A stretch of 64,000 nt of DNA from Bilabrum cf. latius. Its lineage: Eukaryota > Bigyra: Bicosoecida > Bigyra > Bicosoecida. Numbering within the stretch: position 1 is the stretch's first letter; the number at the start of each line of letters is the position of its first letter. Both the position numbers and the translations under genes were made by a program. The stretch covers positions 930,001 to 994,000 of the forward strand of contig OZ237736.1 of the NCBI GenBank assembly GCA_965178125.1. The letters are read 5' to 3'. The notes under the pieces are model-generated. The model did no database searches and was not told the DNA's origin. It saw only the letters and a program-made list of their open reading frames with translations. Below are positions 46,682-59,400 of this stretch, piece after piece.

Positions 46682-48712
46682 ATGGATGGTCCAAATAATG
46701 CGCAACGACGTACGCAAGACGGGAGTACCGTTCATCCGCGGTAGCAACCGCTTCGGCCGATTCCGCTCGAAGAAATCCCTCCTCATGATCTGACCGAGTA
46801 CTTAGATTTATTCAAAAGCATTGATCGTGATGCCTCGGGGGGGATTGAAACTGTGGAGCTGGTATATGCGTTCAACTCGATGGGTGTGGAAGCGAGCTAG
46901 GCAGATATGCATCGGTTGGTGCAAGGCATGGATGAGTCGGGAGACGGTGAGGTCGACTTTCGAGAATTCGCTGGATGCTTGCATGCAGTGGTACTGGAGA
47001 GGCAAAAAACGCAGGACCCGGAGGCGTACGTGCCCCTGCTTGGCGACATCCGCCTGGCACAAATCGACTCGACCGGCGCACCAAGAGCTGGTGCAATGAG
47101 CATGTGCTCAAGACTCAACTTGAACTACGAAACAGCAAGAGCGGCTACGTGGGAGCTGCTAGACGAGGCAGACAGTTCGCTTGCCGCGCGAGCCGTGAGC
47201 ATATGGATCATGCTGCTGATTGCAGTGTCCACTATCGCGTTCGTGGTGGAATCCTACGCTCGATTCTCCGTCCTGCGAGAGGGGGAGTCCTACCCGACAT
47301 TTGCGATTGTTGAAGCATTCTGCGTGATCAACTTCACCGTTGAATTCGTGCTGCGACTGTGGGCTTCCGACGCTCGCCTCCAGTTCATGAAGCAGCCGCT
47401 GAACGTGATTGACTTCATGGCCATCGTCCCTTTCTACGTTGAAATGGCCATGCAGACGTCAGGGGGAGGACAAAGCGCCATCCTTCGATCGGTTCGCCTG
47501 GTTCGTCTCTTCCGCTTGTTCAAGGTGTCGAGGTACCTCGCTTGGCTCAAGATCTTCTACGACACGATCATCACTAGCGCAGCTCCACTCGGGCTCATGG
47601 TCTTCATCCTGCTCATCGGGAATGTGCTGGTCGCATCTGTGCTGTTCTACGTAGAGGGACCTTCGGGGGTTAAGGGTGGGAATCGCGACTTTGTGTCGAT
47701 CCCGGCGTGCATGTGGTACATCCTGCAGACGGCAACGACGGTCGGATTCGGGCGGACGACCCCGACATCGACACTGGGGAAGCTCATCGGAGCGAGCACG
47801 GCCGTACTGGGGGTGATCCTCATGGCAATTCCCATCTCGGTGATCTCCACGAACTTTACGGAGCAGTACGCACGCCTGGAACGGAGAACGCGCCTGCTGC
47901 GACAGAGCGGGCTGATGGAGCAGGAGCAAGAGCAAGAGCAGGAGTCGAGGGATGGCGATACGGTAAGCTCATACGCGGCAAGCTCATATGCGGCGAGCTC
48001 ATATGCCGAAGAATTGCACCAAGACACAGACCATGGGGCTGGAGGCCGGCAACCTGCCGGTCAGCGCCAGAGCGGGTCATTACCCCAGAGACAGGGGCCG
48101 GACACTCCGACGACCGCAGTGCTGCGATTCGGGGGCAGTTCTACGAGAGCGATAACAGCCCAAAAGTGGCACAAAAAGTTCCTCAAGCAAGGGGTTGAAG
48201 CAGTGATTCGTTCGTTCCGCGGCCTGCAGCAGACCATCAAGCACCGCGAGCTGACAAGCAGAGAGACGCTCTCGGACGAGCTTGACGAGTTCGCTCGTGA
48301 TATATACGAATCCGACCGCACCATGAGGGAGCTCACGAACACCCAGACCTGGTTCGACACGGAGGTGCTGGGGAACATGAGGCGCACCAGCTCAAGGGTA
48401 GGAGAGAGGCAGTCGGCGGTGTCACCCGGGTCTGGACGCGACAGCGTAGAAGTAGCGGCCGTGCCAGTAGTACAGTCCTCTCCAGTAGTATTGGCAGGAA
48501 CTAGGGACGCGAGTGATCGGATGAATCCGCAGTGGGGCTCGAATCTGGTTGGACCTTTGACGAATGACGACGGGGCGCCTGCGGTCGCACTGGGGAAAGG
48601 GATACATGAGTCTACAGACGCTGGGCAGGTGAAGAGACCGGTAGGTATTCGACCATTCGCTGATGGGGCACCTACTGATACTGGAACAGCCCATCCGGCA
48701 ACACGCGTGTGA
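46682..48712 (+). CDS. EF-hand voltage-gated K+ channel subunit (Kv-type)
   Basis: 676 residues, ATG 46682 (MDGPNNAQRRTQDG) to TGA 48710-48712, one frame. Seen: two EF-hands at about residues 40-105 (DRDASGGIETVEL, DESGDGEVDFREF), with a TAG-derived Gln in EAS[Q]ADMHRLV; S1 from about residue 172 (IWIMLLIAVSTIAFVVES); S4 with Arg every third position (RSVRLVRLFRLFKVSR, about 269-284); pore and filter near 350-360 (TATTVGFGRTTP); S6 with IPISVISTNF, carrying a Pro kink. The C-terminal tail has Gln/Glu repeats, three SSYAA units and coiled coil. Six-TM Kv topology; Ca2+ regulation through the N-terminal EF-hands is inference. The filter has Arg where K+ channels usually have Asp (TVGFGR, not TVGYGD). 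Divergent from SPB1 with 198 bp between starts. Confidence 0.9.
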
Positions 48713-48797
48713 TGGATCTTGGAGTTAGGTATTGGTTCTCTCTCTCTCTCTTGCTTGCGGACGTTCAGCAAATTACCAAAAAGTGGCACCAATAAGC

Positions 48798-51419
48798 ATG
48801 CTTGTCTGCACGTTAATAGCCATATTTAGTGCTAAACTTTCATGCGCATCGCCAAGGATCAGCTCAATTGCCCGAAGTCTGCAGGACAGCCCAAAATCTC
48901 TTCAGGACTTGCGGCATCTCCTTTCCGACTCGGCCATTCTAGAGCCAGTCTCGGCGTTGGGCTCGCTACTTGGACTACGTTCTATTGTTGAAGCGCAAGC
49001 CAAGATGAGTAGGGCGTGGTTTACGCTCGAGAATGGCGGATACATCGGTGCCATTCTTGATGCTCTCCCGAGCAACTTGGGACAGGTCGGAATAGGTGCG
49101 TCCAGCGTGGATTTATTACAACTGGTGTCCCTATCTGGCAAAGCAGCAGATGTTGCCTCGAGTCTTCAGCACGGAGAGCTCGCAGCCTCGCTGCAAAGCG
49201 TTGGCTTGCTGTCGCGACTTGCAGCTGCCCGACAGCCACAGGATAACCAACCTTCTGATGCCGTGGCGGTTGCTCATGCAGCAGTAGCCCAAAACTTTCT
49301 TCGGGCTCGAATGTTTAGAGCTGCATCCCTACATGCCGAAGCAGCTGCTCTGGTTGGTGATGCGAGCCGATTCAGGCAACTAGTTGCATCACAAACTCAA
49401 CTATCTGGGGACACTCGCAAGGCCCTAGGCGTCGTCCCACCCCAGGTGTTGCCCTTTGTTGGGAACGAGGCATCAGTGGAGGCATTTATAAATTGGTTGA
49501 GGCGGCGCAATCCACCGTCAGATGCCACCTCAGTCGTGATCACCAAGCTGCAGGCAGAGCTGCAGGAGTGCGCGGGAGGAGGCGAGCACCGAGCACTTGC
49601 TCATCTCATGCAGCAAGCCGCCGCACGTCGCGCCGGCACGGCGCTACTAGATCCCAGGCAGGCCCTCGGCATCACACCGGAACAGCTCACCGGGCCGGGT
49701 CGTCCTATGCTGGGGCCGAGCGGTGTAGCTGTCATGCCAGCTCCGACCGTGCGGGAGCGGCGGACAGACATCGTACAGGCGATAACCTTAACCCGGAGGC
49801 TGATCGCATAGCAAGTTCGTTCACTGCGGGGCGACATGGATTGGCTAGAAAGCAGCGCTGCCAAGAGCAAGACGACGAGGGAGTCGGACAGGAAGCACCG
49901 ATCTCGAGCTGAGCAGACAGCATCCATGATCGTGTCCATGCAGTCGAGATACTGCGCCCTGCAGCAAGCCATCGCGACGCTGGGGCCGTACAGAAAGGTT
50001 TGCCAGCCGTTAAATGCTCACGTGACTAGTGCAGTCACAGAGCTGGCCCCACCTGAAGCTGTCGCTGAGCTGAATCGCATCTCGGGCAGGTGGCCAGCCA
50101 CTCCGTTGCAGTTGCCAAGCGCTATGTTGAACCTGCGCGAGAGACATGCCCGCTACAGAAACACGCTCTCCAGTGGGCAAGCCACCCTTGTGCCCCGCAG
50201 GCCGGCAGTTTCTTGGTACTCTGATGCCCTCCTTCGAGCGCTGCAGTGGGACCACGTCGTTGCAGCGAGGGATGAATTGGCACTGCACGCTGACGCGCTG
50301 CGGGCCGAATACCACGGACTAGCCAGCGCAGATGCCCGGAGTGCAGCTGCAGGCAGGTCCCTGTGGGATCGCCCTCTTCTGATCGATGAGACCGAATGCA
50401 TCCACCAGTTCACCGCCCGTGACTCCCCCGGATTAGAGACTGGAAATAGTTCACACGGAGCGGTGGAACTAGGCCGCTGGAGGCGATACAGCACGAATGC
50501 GCCTTGGAGACCTCTGAACGAAACCACAGGCTGCTCTACTGAAACGCCGAAAGCGTGTGGTGCCATCGACAGCGTGCTGAAGGCCGCGTGGAGCGCGCTT
50601 GGAAACAGGGGGCGAGCCGTGTTTCCTGGTGGCTTGCGCGTGCTGCGCGCGGGGTACTCGTCGATCCAGGAGGGTGCCTGGCTCAGACCTCACTTTGGCA
50701 CCACCAACGGGCAGCTCAAGATGCACCTGGGCCTGTTTGTGCCGAGTAAGCTCGCGGATGGCGGCCGGCAAGCTGATGCATCGGTTACTTCTTCACCACT
50801 AACGGAAGGATGCGCAGTATTTAGAGTAGGCCAGTCGCCGCTAGATCGGGGCATGGGGCCCACCAGTGCAACCAAGGCAAACGATCAAGGCGTTTCGTCT
50901 CGACCCCCTTGGGGAGAGCCTTCCTGCGGTGCTGCTGGATAGCCCATCTCCAACGATCGTGGGTCTGGTCTCATGCCCCGCGGGGAGTGCTGGGACCATG
51001 CCGGGGGCCATCGAAGATGGAGAAGGGACCAGGTGCTGATGTTTGACGACTCAGTGGAGCACGAGGTGAGGTTTGACGCTGGGTGCCAAGTGTTGGCTTC
51101 GCACAACCACACGGGTACAGCACTCCGGGACGGCGCTAGTGACTCGGTGCCGAGCACGCTGTTGCCGCATGAGACCGGTAAGGAGCGAGTCGTGTTCCAG
51201 CTCGTGTTCGAGCACCCCCTTCTTGGAGTGGTACTGGATAAAACCCATGGTGACAAGCAACAGGGTAAGCAACGCCCACAACCCGCCAGTCAACTGTTTT
51301 CAACGCTTGGCGAGCTGTGGTCTGAAGACCCCGATGCGGAGGAGCGTGTCGTTCCTACCGAGGGCAGAGGGCTGTCACCTGCATCTAGAGAATTCAAAGC
51401 CGCTGTTGCCCCACACTAA
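48798..51419 (+). CDS. Aspartyl/asparaginyl beta-hydroxylase-domain protein, lumenal
   Basis: 873 residues, ATG 48798 to TAA 51417-51419, one frame, with TAGs 49809-49811 and 50940-50942. The ATG is chosen because it opens a signal-peptide or anchor-like stretch (MLVCTLIAIFSAKLSCA). The N-terminal 500 residues are helical and Ala-rich, TPR-like in places (AVAQNFLRARMFRAASLHAEA). The catalytic domain begins near residue 610: GYSSIQEGAWLRPHFGTTNG, QLKMHLGLFVP, FRVG, then QVLMFDDSVEHEVRF and ERVVFQLVFEHP. It carries the iron His residues (LRPHFG, VEHEV) and the Arg after the second, as in AspH. About 90 residues of Ser/Gly/Pro-rich sequence are inserted between FRVG and the DDS-EHEV strand. Family role: Fe(II)/2OG hydroxylation of Asp/Asn, in animals in EGF-like domains; substrate here unknown. 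Confidence 0.84.
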
Positions 51420-51588
51420 GGGATTACGTTGTTGTGTTGATCTCGGATGTTGCGACCAGTCTTGGTCAAGTGGTTGCGACCGCACCACAGCGATGAAACA
51501 TTGCAACGAATTCTATTTCTTTCAGAAAAAGCCTGCATCCGCACAGCGAGATAATATCAGTAGACTACAATTCTAACTGTGTGCCATA

Positions 51589-54500
51589 ATGGCTCGTCCA
51601 ATGGCGAGAAGGATGATGATGGCTACGGCAGGACGCGCGACAGCAGATGGAAAGAATTCAGGCCCCCCTGCTGCTGCAGGAGATTCGCAGAGTGATAAGC
51701 ACGGTTATCGATCTCCATCAACACTAGGTCGAAACAGGGGCAGGAATGGTATGACATCCATTGGCTCGTTCAAGATGGGTGGTGGTAGCTCAACGCATCA
51801 GCCCAGCAGAATTTGTGGCGGGAGTTCGTCCTCAGCCAACATGTCCCATGCTCATCCTGGCTTGCACGCTCGTAGAAAGAGTATAACTGAGCTAGTTGGA
51901 CCGGCAAGTGCCAGTAATGCGCGTGCTGGCCCTTCGTGGAATGGTGGTTCTAATCAGGTTGGAGGGGCAGTCCATCGGTCGGCTCAATCGCTTGGGTTAC
52001 CGGTCGATGTTCTAGAGCAAGCCGCTTTATAGCAATCCAAGTACATGTCTGGTGCGCTTGCTAGAGTAAGTCCCGAGTATCGAGCAAGCAGCAGACCACA
52101 AGAGTCTGCTCGGCACAAAGCAACAAGCTTACTTGATCGATTCAGGGAGGCCGCGTAGCAAGTGCAGCAGCGAGTTCACTCTGCCAAGGATGAACACGGT
52201 ATTGATATTGATAATGCTGCCGATATGGCGGCGCAATGGCACGCCTACCGGGTGCTGCGCCGGTTTCTGCTGAGGATGGTCAGGTTCAAGCGGCGCATCC
52301 AGGAGAAGGAAAGGTCGTTTGCCGGGAAAAAGCTTGCGGAAATATGCTGCTACCTCTTCTTCTTGTTGTTCTTTTCGCTTAGTACGATCGTTGTTGCCCA
52401 GGATCAGGCAGTGCTGCACCAAGGGAACCAGATCCGCCGAGAGCTCAACAAGGAGTACACCCCGTACGTCGGTGCCGAGCCGACCAAGCTTGAGGACATG
52501 GTCACCTCCGTCGAGATGTTTGCTTGGCTGCAAGGCCCATTCCTCAACACATTTTATGGTCCCCCGAACGACCTCTTGTAGTCTGTAGATGACGCTTGGG
52601 GTGCCACGCTAGATCCCAATTTCACTTGCTTGGCAACAGCCGACGGGCAGAGCCAGACAGACGGCGACTTGTCTGGAGTGAGTGAATCCGGAGTCTTCAC
52701 TACGCAGTGTCCCGGGTAGACATTCAATGCTCTCGGAAGCTCGCTAGAATCTCGCCCTGGGCTTGTGTTCGGCACCTCGAAGGTAGTCGGGGGTATTCGA
52801 GTCGCCCAGCTGCGAGTCACAGACCAAGGCGGGGATTGTGTAGATACGTACGGCTTCAGATTGGGAGATCGAGAGAGAGCACCCCCTTGCGTGGGTGACA
52901 ATGGCGGTTGGAGCTCGGATGAGGAGAGCTCCGAAAGCTTTGGCCTGATGAACACGACCGTGTACCGATACCCGGGCCCTGGGCGCCCGTTCGAATTTGG
53001 GGGGGTGCGGCAGAACCAATCCCTCATGAGTGTCTCCGTGCAAGATGAGCGCGCAATCCCTATCAACGGCATGCGAACCACAGCGACGCACAGCTTCTAC
53101 CCCACGCCTGCCTTCCCAGTGATACTGCCGAATAACGGCGCTGAAGAGGCTCAGAGACTGCTGCGATGGATCCAAGAGGCAAGGTACTTTGACGAGCAGA
53201 CCAAGGTGCTGAGTCTGCACGCCACTCTGTACAATGCATAGCTGGACTACTTCACGGTCGTGGCGATTCATTTCGAGCAGCCCAAATCAGGTGGAGTCCT
53301 GCCGTCGCTGGACTGGACGACTATTCGCCTATTCACCTACTTTGACTCTAGGGAGGTGCACTTCAGGATAGCTGAGGGAATCGTTGCTGCGTTCTACGTG
53401 TACTTTTTCCTCCAGGAGATTGCAAAGGTGTGGGTGTACGGCCTGGAGCATCTGCTGTCCTTTTCAGCTGTGTTCCACAACCTCAACATCATTATTTACC
53501 TGGCCGTGTGGATCTTTCGTTTCATGTCGGTGCAGGCTGCACCCGACGAGTCAACCATCGTAATGGATAGCGACAACTACTACGAGTTTCGAAGCGCGGC
53601 TAACTTGAAGTACATTTCGGTGCTGCTGAATTCCATCAATGCCTTCCTGGCATGGTTCAAGTTGATTCGCTACTTGAGCTTGATTCCCATTTTTGCCCTC
53701 ATCACTGGGACATTGGCCAAGTCTGCAGGGCCGGTGTTTTCATTTATTTTCGTGTTTATGATCGTTGTCGGCGGATTCTCTGCGGCTCACTTGCTAGCTT
53801 TTGGCACGAAGCTTGAGAGCTTCAGAAACCTGACCACGAGCTCGTTCAGCTTGCTGCAGTCGCTGTTGGGCGACTTTAATTTCACCGAGATGCGCAGGGC
53901 GCAGTGGTTCTTGGCACCAACACTCTTCGTGTCATTTGTCGCGATTAGTGCTTTCTTCTTGCTCAACCTGCTGATCGCCACCGTGGCTGAGGCTTATGGT
54001 GAGATGAATGAGCAGCTCAAGAACGACCCAAACAGCCTCACCCAGGGGCAGAGGATCTACGAGTACGTGCTAGAACTGCTCGCTACAGTGCCTGGCTTGG
54101 ACTGCTGTCTCGAATCGTGCAGCACGACGTGGCGTCGCATGCAGCGCGATAGGGCCAACAGTGCTTTGAGGCGGATGTACGAAGGGACAGCAGGTCGTGC
54201 CATCGCACTGTCACAGCTGGTGGATGCAATGGATGGCAAAGTGTCGCGGGGTCCCGCCGCAGCAAAACACTCTGGTAGCAAAGGCGCCGTGGTACCAACA
54301 AGCGAAGGCACACCCTTGGGCAAGGAAGAGGGTGCGACGGGGCTGGTAGCTGGAGCCTCTCAAGATGGTGATGACCTGCAGCACCATCAATCACAGAGGA
54401 ACAGGGCGTTACAGGCAGCTGCTATGGGACTAGGCAAATTCGTTGCAATTGGCAGGAGCGCAGCATCTACGATGGACCTCACTGAAAACCGCGTGCACAC

Positions 54501-56325
54501 AACCGGGTCACTGAAGAAGCTTCACTCGAGAGAGCTCAATGAAGATGAGAAGGCTGTCGCTCACGATGAAAGCGGGGAGTTGCTAAACAAGAAAAGCAGC
54601 TACTCTGCCGCCGGATCGCGGCGGTGGGAGGCAGTGCAGAAGCAAGTGGCGGTGCAGCCATCTCTGTGGTCTTCATGTGGTGACGCGATACTCCGGTTCC
54701 TTCAGGCAGACCCGGAGCTTGAGAAACACGAGGATGACCCGGAAGAGGTGGGTGGCCCGTTCTAGAGTGCTGTTGCCAGGACCATCAACACTCGGGTCTT
54801 CTTGAAGCGACGCCTTCTTGGTGGTGGTCAATTCGACCGGGTGCAGGCTGACCGCCTCCGTCTAGCAGAGCTAGATTTCTTGAAGCGAAGCCCGTGGTAT
54901 GAGTTTGCTTCAAAAAAGCTGGACGTGGAGTCACCACCCATGCCAGAGTACTGCGGCATGCTGCAGTATTAGAATCCTGAGGAGGTGCAGGGAGCTGGCA
55001 ACGACGTGCCCCCTGAAGCAGCGCGCTCTGGTGGCACGCCCGAGCCGAAGCAAGAGCCCGATCCAGCTGAAGCTAGGAATCAACCAAACGGTCCTCCGCA
55101 AGCATCAGGCAGTAATCGTTTATCTACAACTGAGCGGCACGCGAATGGCAGCGGCAGTGCCGAGGCCACGCTGCCCAACCGATTGCTTTCCACGGACGCT
55201 GGCGACGAGGGGCTAGTGCTTGCTGTGGCAGATCAACATGATGCCGACGGCCCTGGTCGTTCGCTTGCCGAAAGAAGAGGGAAGTAGACGCCCAGCGTTT
55301 TAATTTCAAGTCAAGAGAGCAAGCACTTGGCATCGAAGCCAGCAGAGGTTGCGCCGTCGACTGAGGGCAGGATGCATCGTGAAATGTACAGACCCGACCC
55401 GGCAGGTGTCGGCTTAGGGTCAGCCTCCACTGGTAATAGAGACATGTCGCATGGCTCCGACAGTGAGATGCGCGTGGAAGAGATGTCAGAGATGGGCGAA
55501 CCCATGAACCGACTAGCTATTGCTGGCGAGGCTCACTATTCCGCTAGAGAGATCCCAGAGGCGCTGCGTTCGAATACAGACGAATAGAGACCGACATTCT
55601 AGGAATCATCGCAGGCTGGAAGCAGCCGATCTGCTGCTTCGGGCGATCGCGTGCTCAGCGTGGTCGTCCTGGAGCGGGATCTAGCCACAGGCACAGCCGT
55701 CCCTATCGGTTGGGCTCCTCTACCACGCCACGGTGGAAGAGTCTAGCTGCCGGGGATAGAAGCAGGTGGCGAGCAAGTAGATGCTGGAAGCGTTGTCATC
55801 GTTCCGATACCTGTGCCCATGGACTGCACGCGAGGCCCATAGACTTCTCGGCGGTCACTCAGCGCTGGAAGGGACCGGCGCACTTCTCGCAGCGGGATTC
55901 GGTCGTTGATGCGTTCTCCTCTCGGTGGCGGACGAGCTCCATTCCGCACCCCATCGAGCAACAGCAGGACCGAGGCCGGCTCGTAGGACAGGCGGTCCAG
56001 CCTGCTGCGGCGTGGCTTAGGCGCTGCATCACCACGGGTGACCGGAAAGCGCAGGCCCTCGCGGATCGGAGGAGGCATCATCACCGCCCAGCTGCCAAGC
56101 GTGCAAGAGCACGCGACCGCTGCAGCAGGTAGCATGGAGTATGGGCGCAGGGATGGCGCAGCTGGTATCGAAGGAGGAGGCATGCAGTAGCATCAACACA
56201 TATCTGTCGGCAGGACCAGGCGACCCTCGGCCACTCCTCACCCACCACGAGCCCCACCACCGCCCCCACCTGGAAGGCCAAGGAGCGGCTCTGGTGAGCA
56301 AGATGGTGAGGATGGGCACGATTGA
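51589..56325 (+). CDS. PKD2: Polycystin-2-like (TRPP) cation channel
   Basis: 1,578 residues, ATG 51589 to TGA 56323-56325, one frame with many TAGs (for example 52579-52581, 53239-53241, 54763-54765, 55285-55287). Seen: Ser/Gly-rich cytosolic N-terminus; TM1 at about residue 251 (EICCYLFFLLFFSLSTIVVA); a large extracellular polycystin (TOP) domain to about 560, ending SLHATLYNA[Q]LDYFTVVAI; TM2 near 597; a pore helix and filter with LLQSLLGDFNFTEM (about 760), matching the ILGDINFAEI of PKD2; TM6 FLLNLLIATVAEAYGEM. The C-terminal 700 residues are low-complexity with charged helices, without an evident EF-hand. Role: nonselective Ca2+-permeable channel, typically ciliary. Its end converges on the LRR gene with a 108-bp gap. 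Confidence 0.92.
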
Positions 56326-56433
56326 TGATTCGAAGGGTAATTCGACAGATCTATGTGGCTTTGAACTTACTATACAGCTGATTGTTGTTTGTGGGTCGGT
56401 ATACCTAACTGGGTGTCGAAGCCACATCGCAGC

Positions 56434-59400
56434 TCAGTCGCTGTCAAGCTCACTGTCGTCGTCGTCGTAGACACCCCCAACACTCTCGGCCTGAGTCTCA
56501 GTCCCAGACTCCTCCGAGTCATGACCTTCGATGATTCCACCGAGCGCCTTCTTGATCGCAGCCTCGTGCTTCTTGCGCTCCTCCTCCACGTGCTTTTCTC
56601 GAAGCCTCTGCCTCACCTCGCGCTGCAAAGCTCGGACACTGCGGAGCTCCATTGCCTTCTTCTTGCGGTATAGAAGCACGCTACGGGATTCAACGCCATC
56701 CATGGCCCCATTTACTTGCCGCTTTGTCTGTCGCAGCTCATCGCGCTCCTTTTCCATCTTGAATTGGGCCGCTCTGCGGTTCTGCTCTTTGATCCTGCGT
56801 GGTAGCTGGCGTCGGTCGAATTCATACGTCCTCTACCGCTCAGACTTGCGTCGTTTTACCGCCAGCAGCATGGCGTCTCGCTGCTGATTCATGGCTTCTG
56901 ACCCGCACGCGATCAACAGCGCCCTGGTGGCCTGCTCTCTTGCTGTGAGCTCGCTGTAGACGGGTGGCACCCCGCTGCGCTTGATTTCCACGTAGAACTC
57001 TGCCACAAGCGGTGCTAGCCGTGGGTCCCATGCTGCTCGCGCGACTCCCTGCAGGGTTGCCTGGGGATGCTTCTACTGGCAACGCTTCCGGACAGCATCA
57101 ACGAACTGTCGAACGTTGAGCTTGCCGTCCATGTGGTCTCCACCGTTCCTCGCCCACTCCTCGCAGGCGTGGTGGAGGAAAGCCGCCCGGAGCATCGCGA
57201 AATCCAGCACCTCTCCTATGCTGTATCCGTTCTAAAACCCTTGCTGATTGAATCGCTTGTCCTTCGAAAACAGCACGTCGTGGTCCATAATGGTGCCACC
57301 ACTGGCACCCTGGGCCTTGGCACGGCTAGAGTGCAGGTCGGACTGAGGCCACTTCGCCTTGGAGCCCTGAAAAGACTTGTTTTCGGACTGCGTCCCGCCA
57401 CCATCAACACCATCCAACTGCAACCTGGGGACATCGTGTGAGTGATGAGACGCTCCACTTGTGCTCTCGCCGAACCAGCCCTAAGCGAAGCCCGCTGCCT
57501 CCCCATGCCCGCCTGCTTGCTCAATCTGTGGTCCCTCCGGCTCGGGTGCGTACTAGTCTTCTGCTGCAAGTGCTGGCGGTCCCGAAGCAGTCGGACCAGC
57601 ACCGCTGTCTGCCACTCGAGTGTCAAGTCCGACTCCGAATGAGTGTGTCCGCACACCATGCACCGGTGCTGGCAGGTGCCGCTTCATCACTGTGAATGCG
57701 TCTGTCCGCACAGCCTCTGCAGCTCGAATGTGGGCACGCGTCATTGGAGACATGGAAGCCAGCCGCTTTCGATCGATCCGTGGTGCTTCCACGGTCTCGG
57801 CTCGTTTTGAAGATCCAGTATGAATCGGGGGAAGAGCACCCGAATGGGCTGTTGGCGACCCAGTTCTGGCTAGAGCATCTGCCACGAGGGCAGTTCCGGG
57901 TCTGCTCCTGCTCCTCGCACTTTGCGCAGATCGTATTGTGCGCGCCTCCTCCGCTTCATCACTACCTGGTTCCAGCAGTGCATGCACTGCCCACTCATCT
58001 TGAACCGCGTCAGGAGACAGGCGGGTGAACCACGCCACGATGCCAGACTCCCGAGGCTCCAACGGGAGATTGGACGGGTGATCCAGCGGCTCTCCTGGCC
58101 TTGGCTTTCCTACCCCACCGAGTCGGTCATTGATTCGCTTGCCCCACGTGACGAGGTCTGGGTGCTTGCCTGCAGCTGCGAGCTGCCCCATGCGGGTGTC
58201 CTCTCTCTCCATTTGGCTTCGCTCATACTCTGCTCGATCGCGCTCGGCCTCTTCCTGCATTTTGTGTTTCCTTTCTCTGTCCTGGTCAATACGACGCTTG
58301 AGCTGCAGCAGGTAGGGCACTGCTTGTCCCTTTCGGCTGAGTCTCTCACCGAGGGCATCCCCGCCGGTGATGTCCTTGGTCGACCACTTACCTGGTAGAT
58401 CGCTGAGGGGATTCCGGGCGCAGTCAAACGAATCAAGTCGATTCGCCAACAGGGCGAACGTCACCGGAATTGACTGCGAGGCAGTAGCATAGTAGGAAGA
58501 AGGCATTATGCGTAGCGAAAGCAAAATGTGGGATCAGCGTGCTGCAATCAGAGCCTCGTTGCCTTACCTTGATCTGGTTGTTGTAAAGGTTAAGGTTGCG
58601 CAGGGACAGAGATTCCCCGAGCGCGTCCGGGATGTACTTGATGCAGTTACAGGAAAGGTCCAATGTCTTGAGACACGGCAATGCTCCGACTGCCCCGTCG
58701 ACTGCCCCGATGCGGTTGGAGCTCATGAGCAGCTCAACCATGCTGTCGCACGTCGCCAGAATCGAGCCGAGCTCCTTGAAGCTGTTGTGGTTCAGATTCA
58801 AGTGCTCCAGTCTAGCCATCTCTGCGAGTTGGTCAGGCACCTTGTCGATCTAGTTGTAGGACAGGTCCATGAATCTGAGCTCATGCATGGCACCAATAGA
58901 GATCGGAATAGCGGGCTGGTGCTTGTCGGATCCCAGCCGGTTGTGGGACACCCGCAAGTGGACTAGCTTCTGCATGGCTGCCAGGTCCGCTGGAAGGCAA
59001 ACCAAGCGGTTGTGATCAACGTCCAGGGTTTGCAAGTCAAGTAGCTTGCCGAGCCCGCGCGGCAGTAGCTACAGCTGGTTGTGCTTTGCCGTCAGCTTTA
59101 GCAACGCAGCACACCCGCCGATAGACTCGGGGATGCTGTCGAGGTTGTTGCTGTCCAGATTGAGACTTCGAAGGCTGACCATGTGACCAATCATGACTGG
59201 AAGCGACCGGATTCGATTGGAGGACACGTCAAGAGATTGCAGCCTTCTGCAACGGCCGAGGGAACCGGGCAGGGCGACCAAGTCGTTGTTGGCGGCTCGA
59301 AGATCTGCGAGTCCCACGCATCGACCAAGCCTGCTTGGAAGCTTTGAAAGCTTGTTCCAACTTACCCAGAGCTTTACCAGCCCTGTCATTGTCTTGCAAC

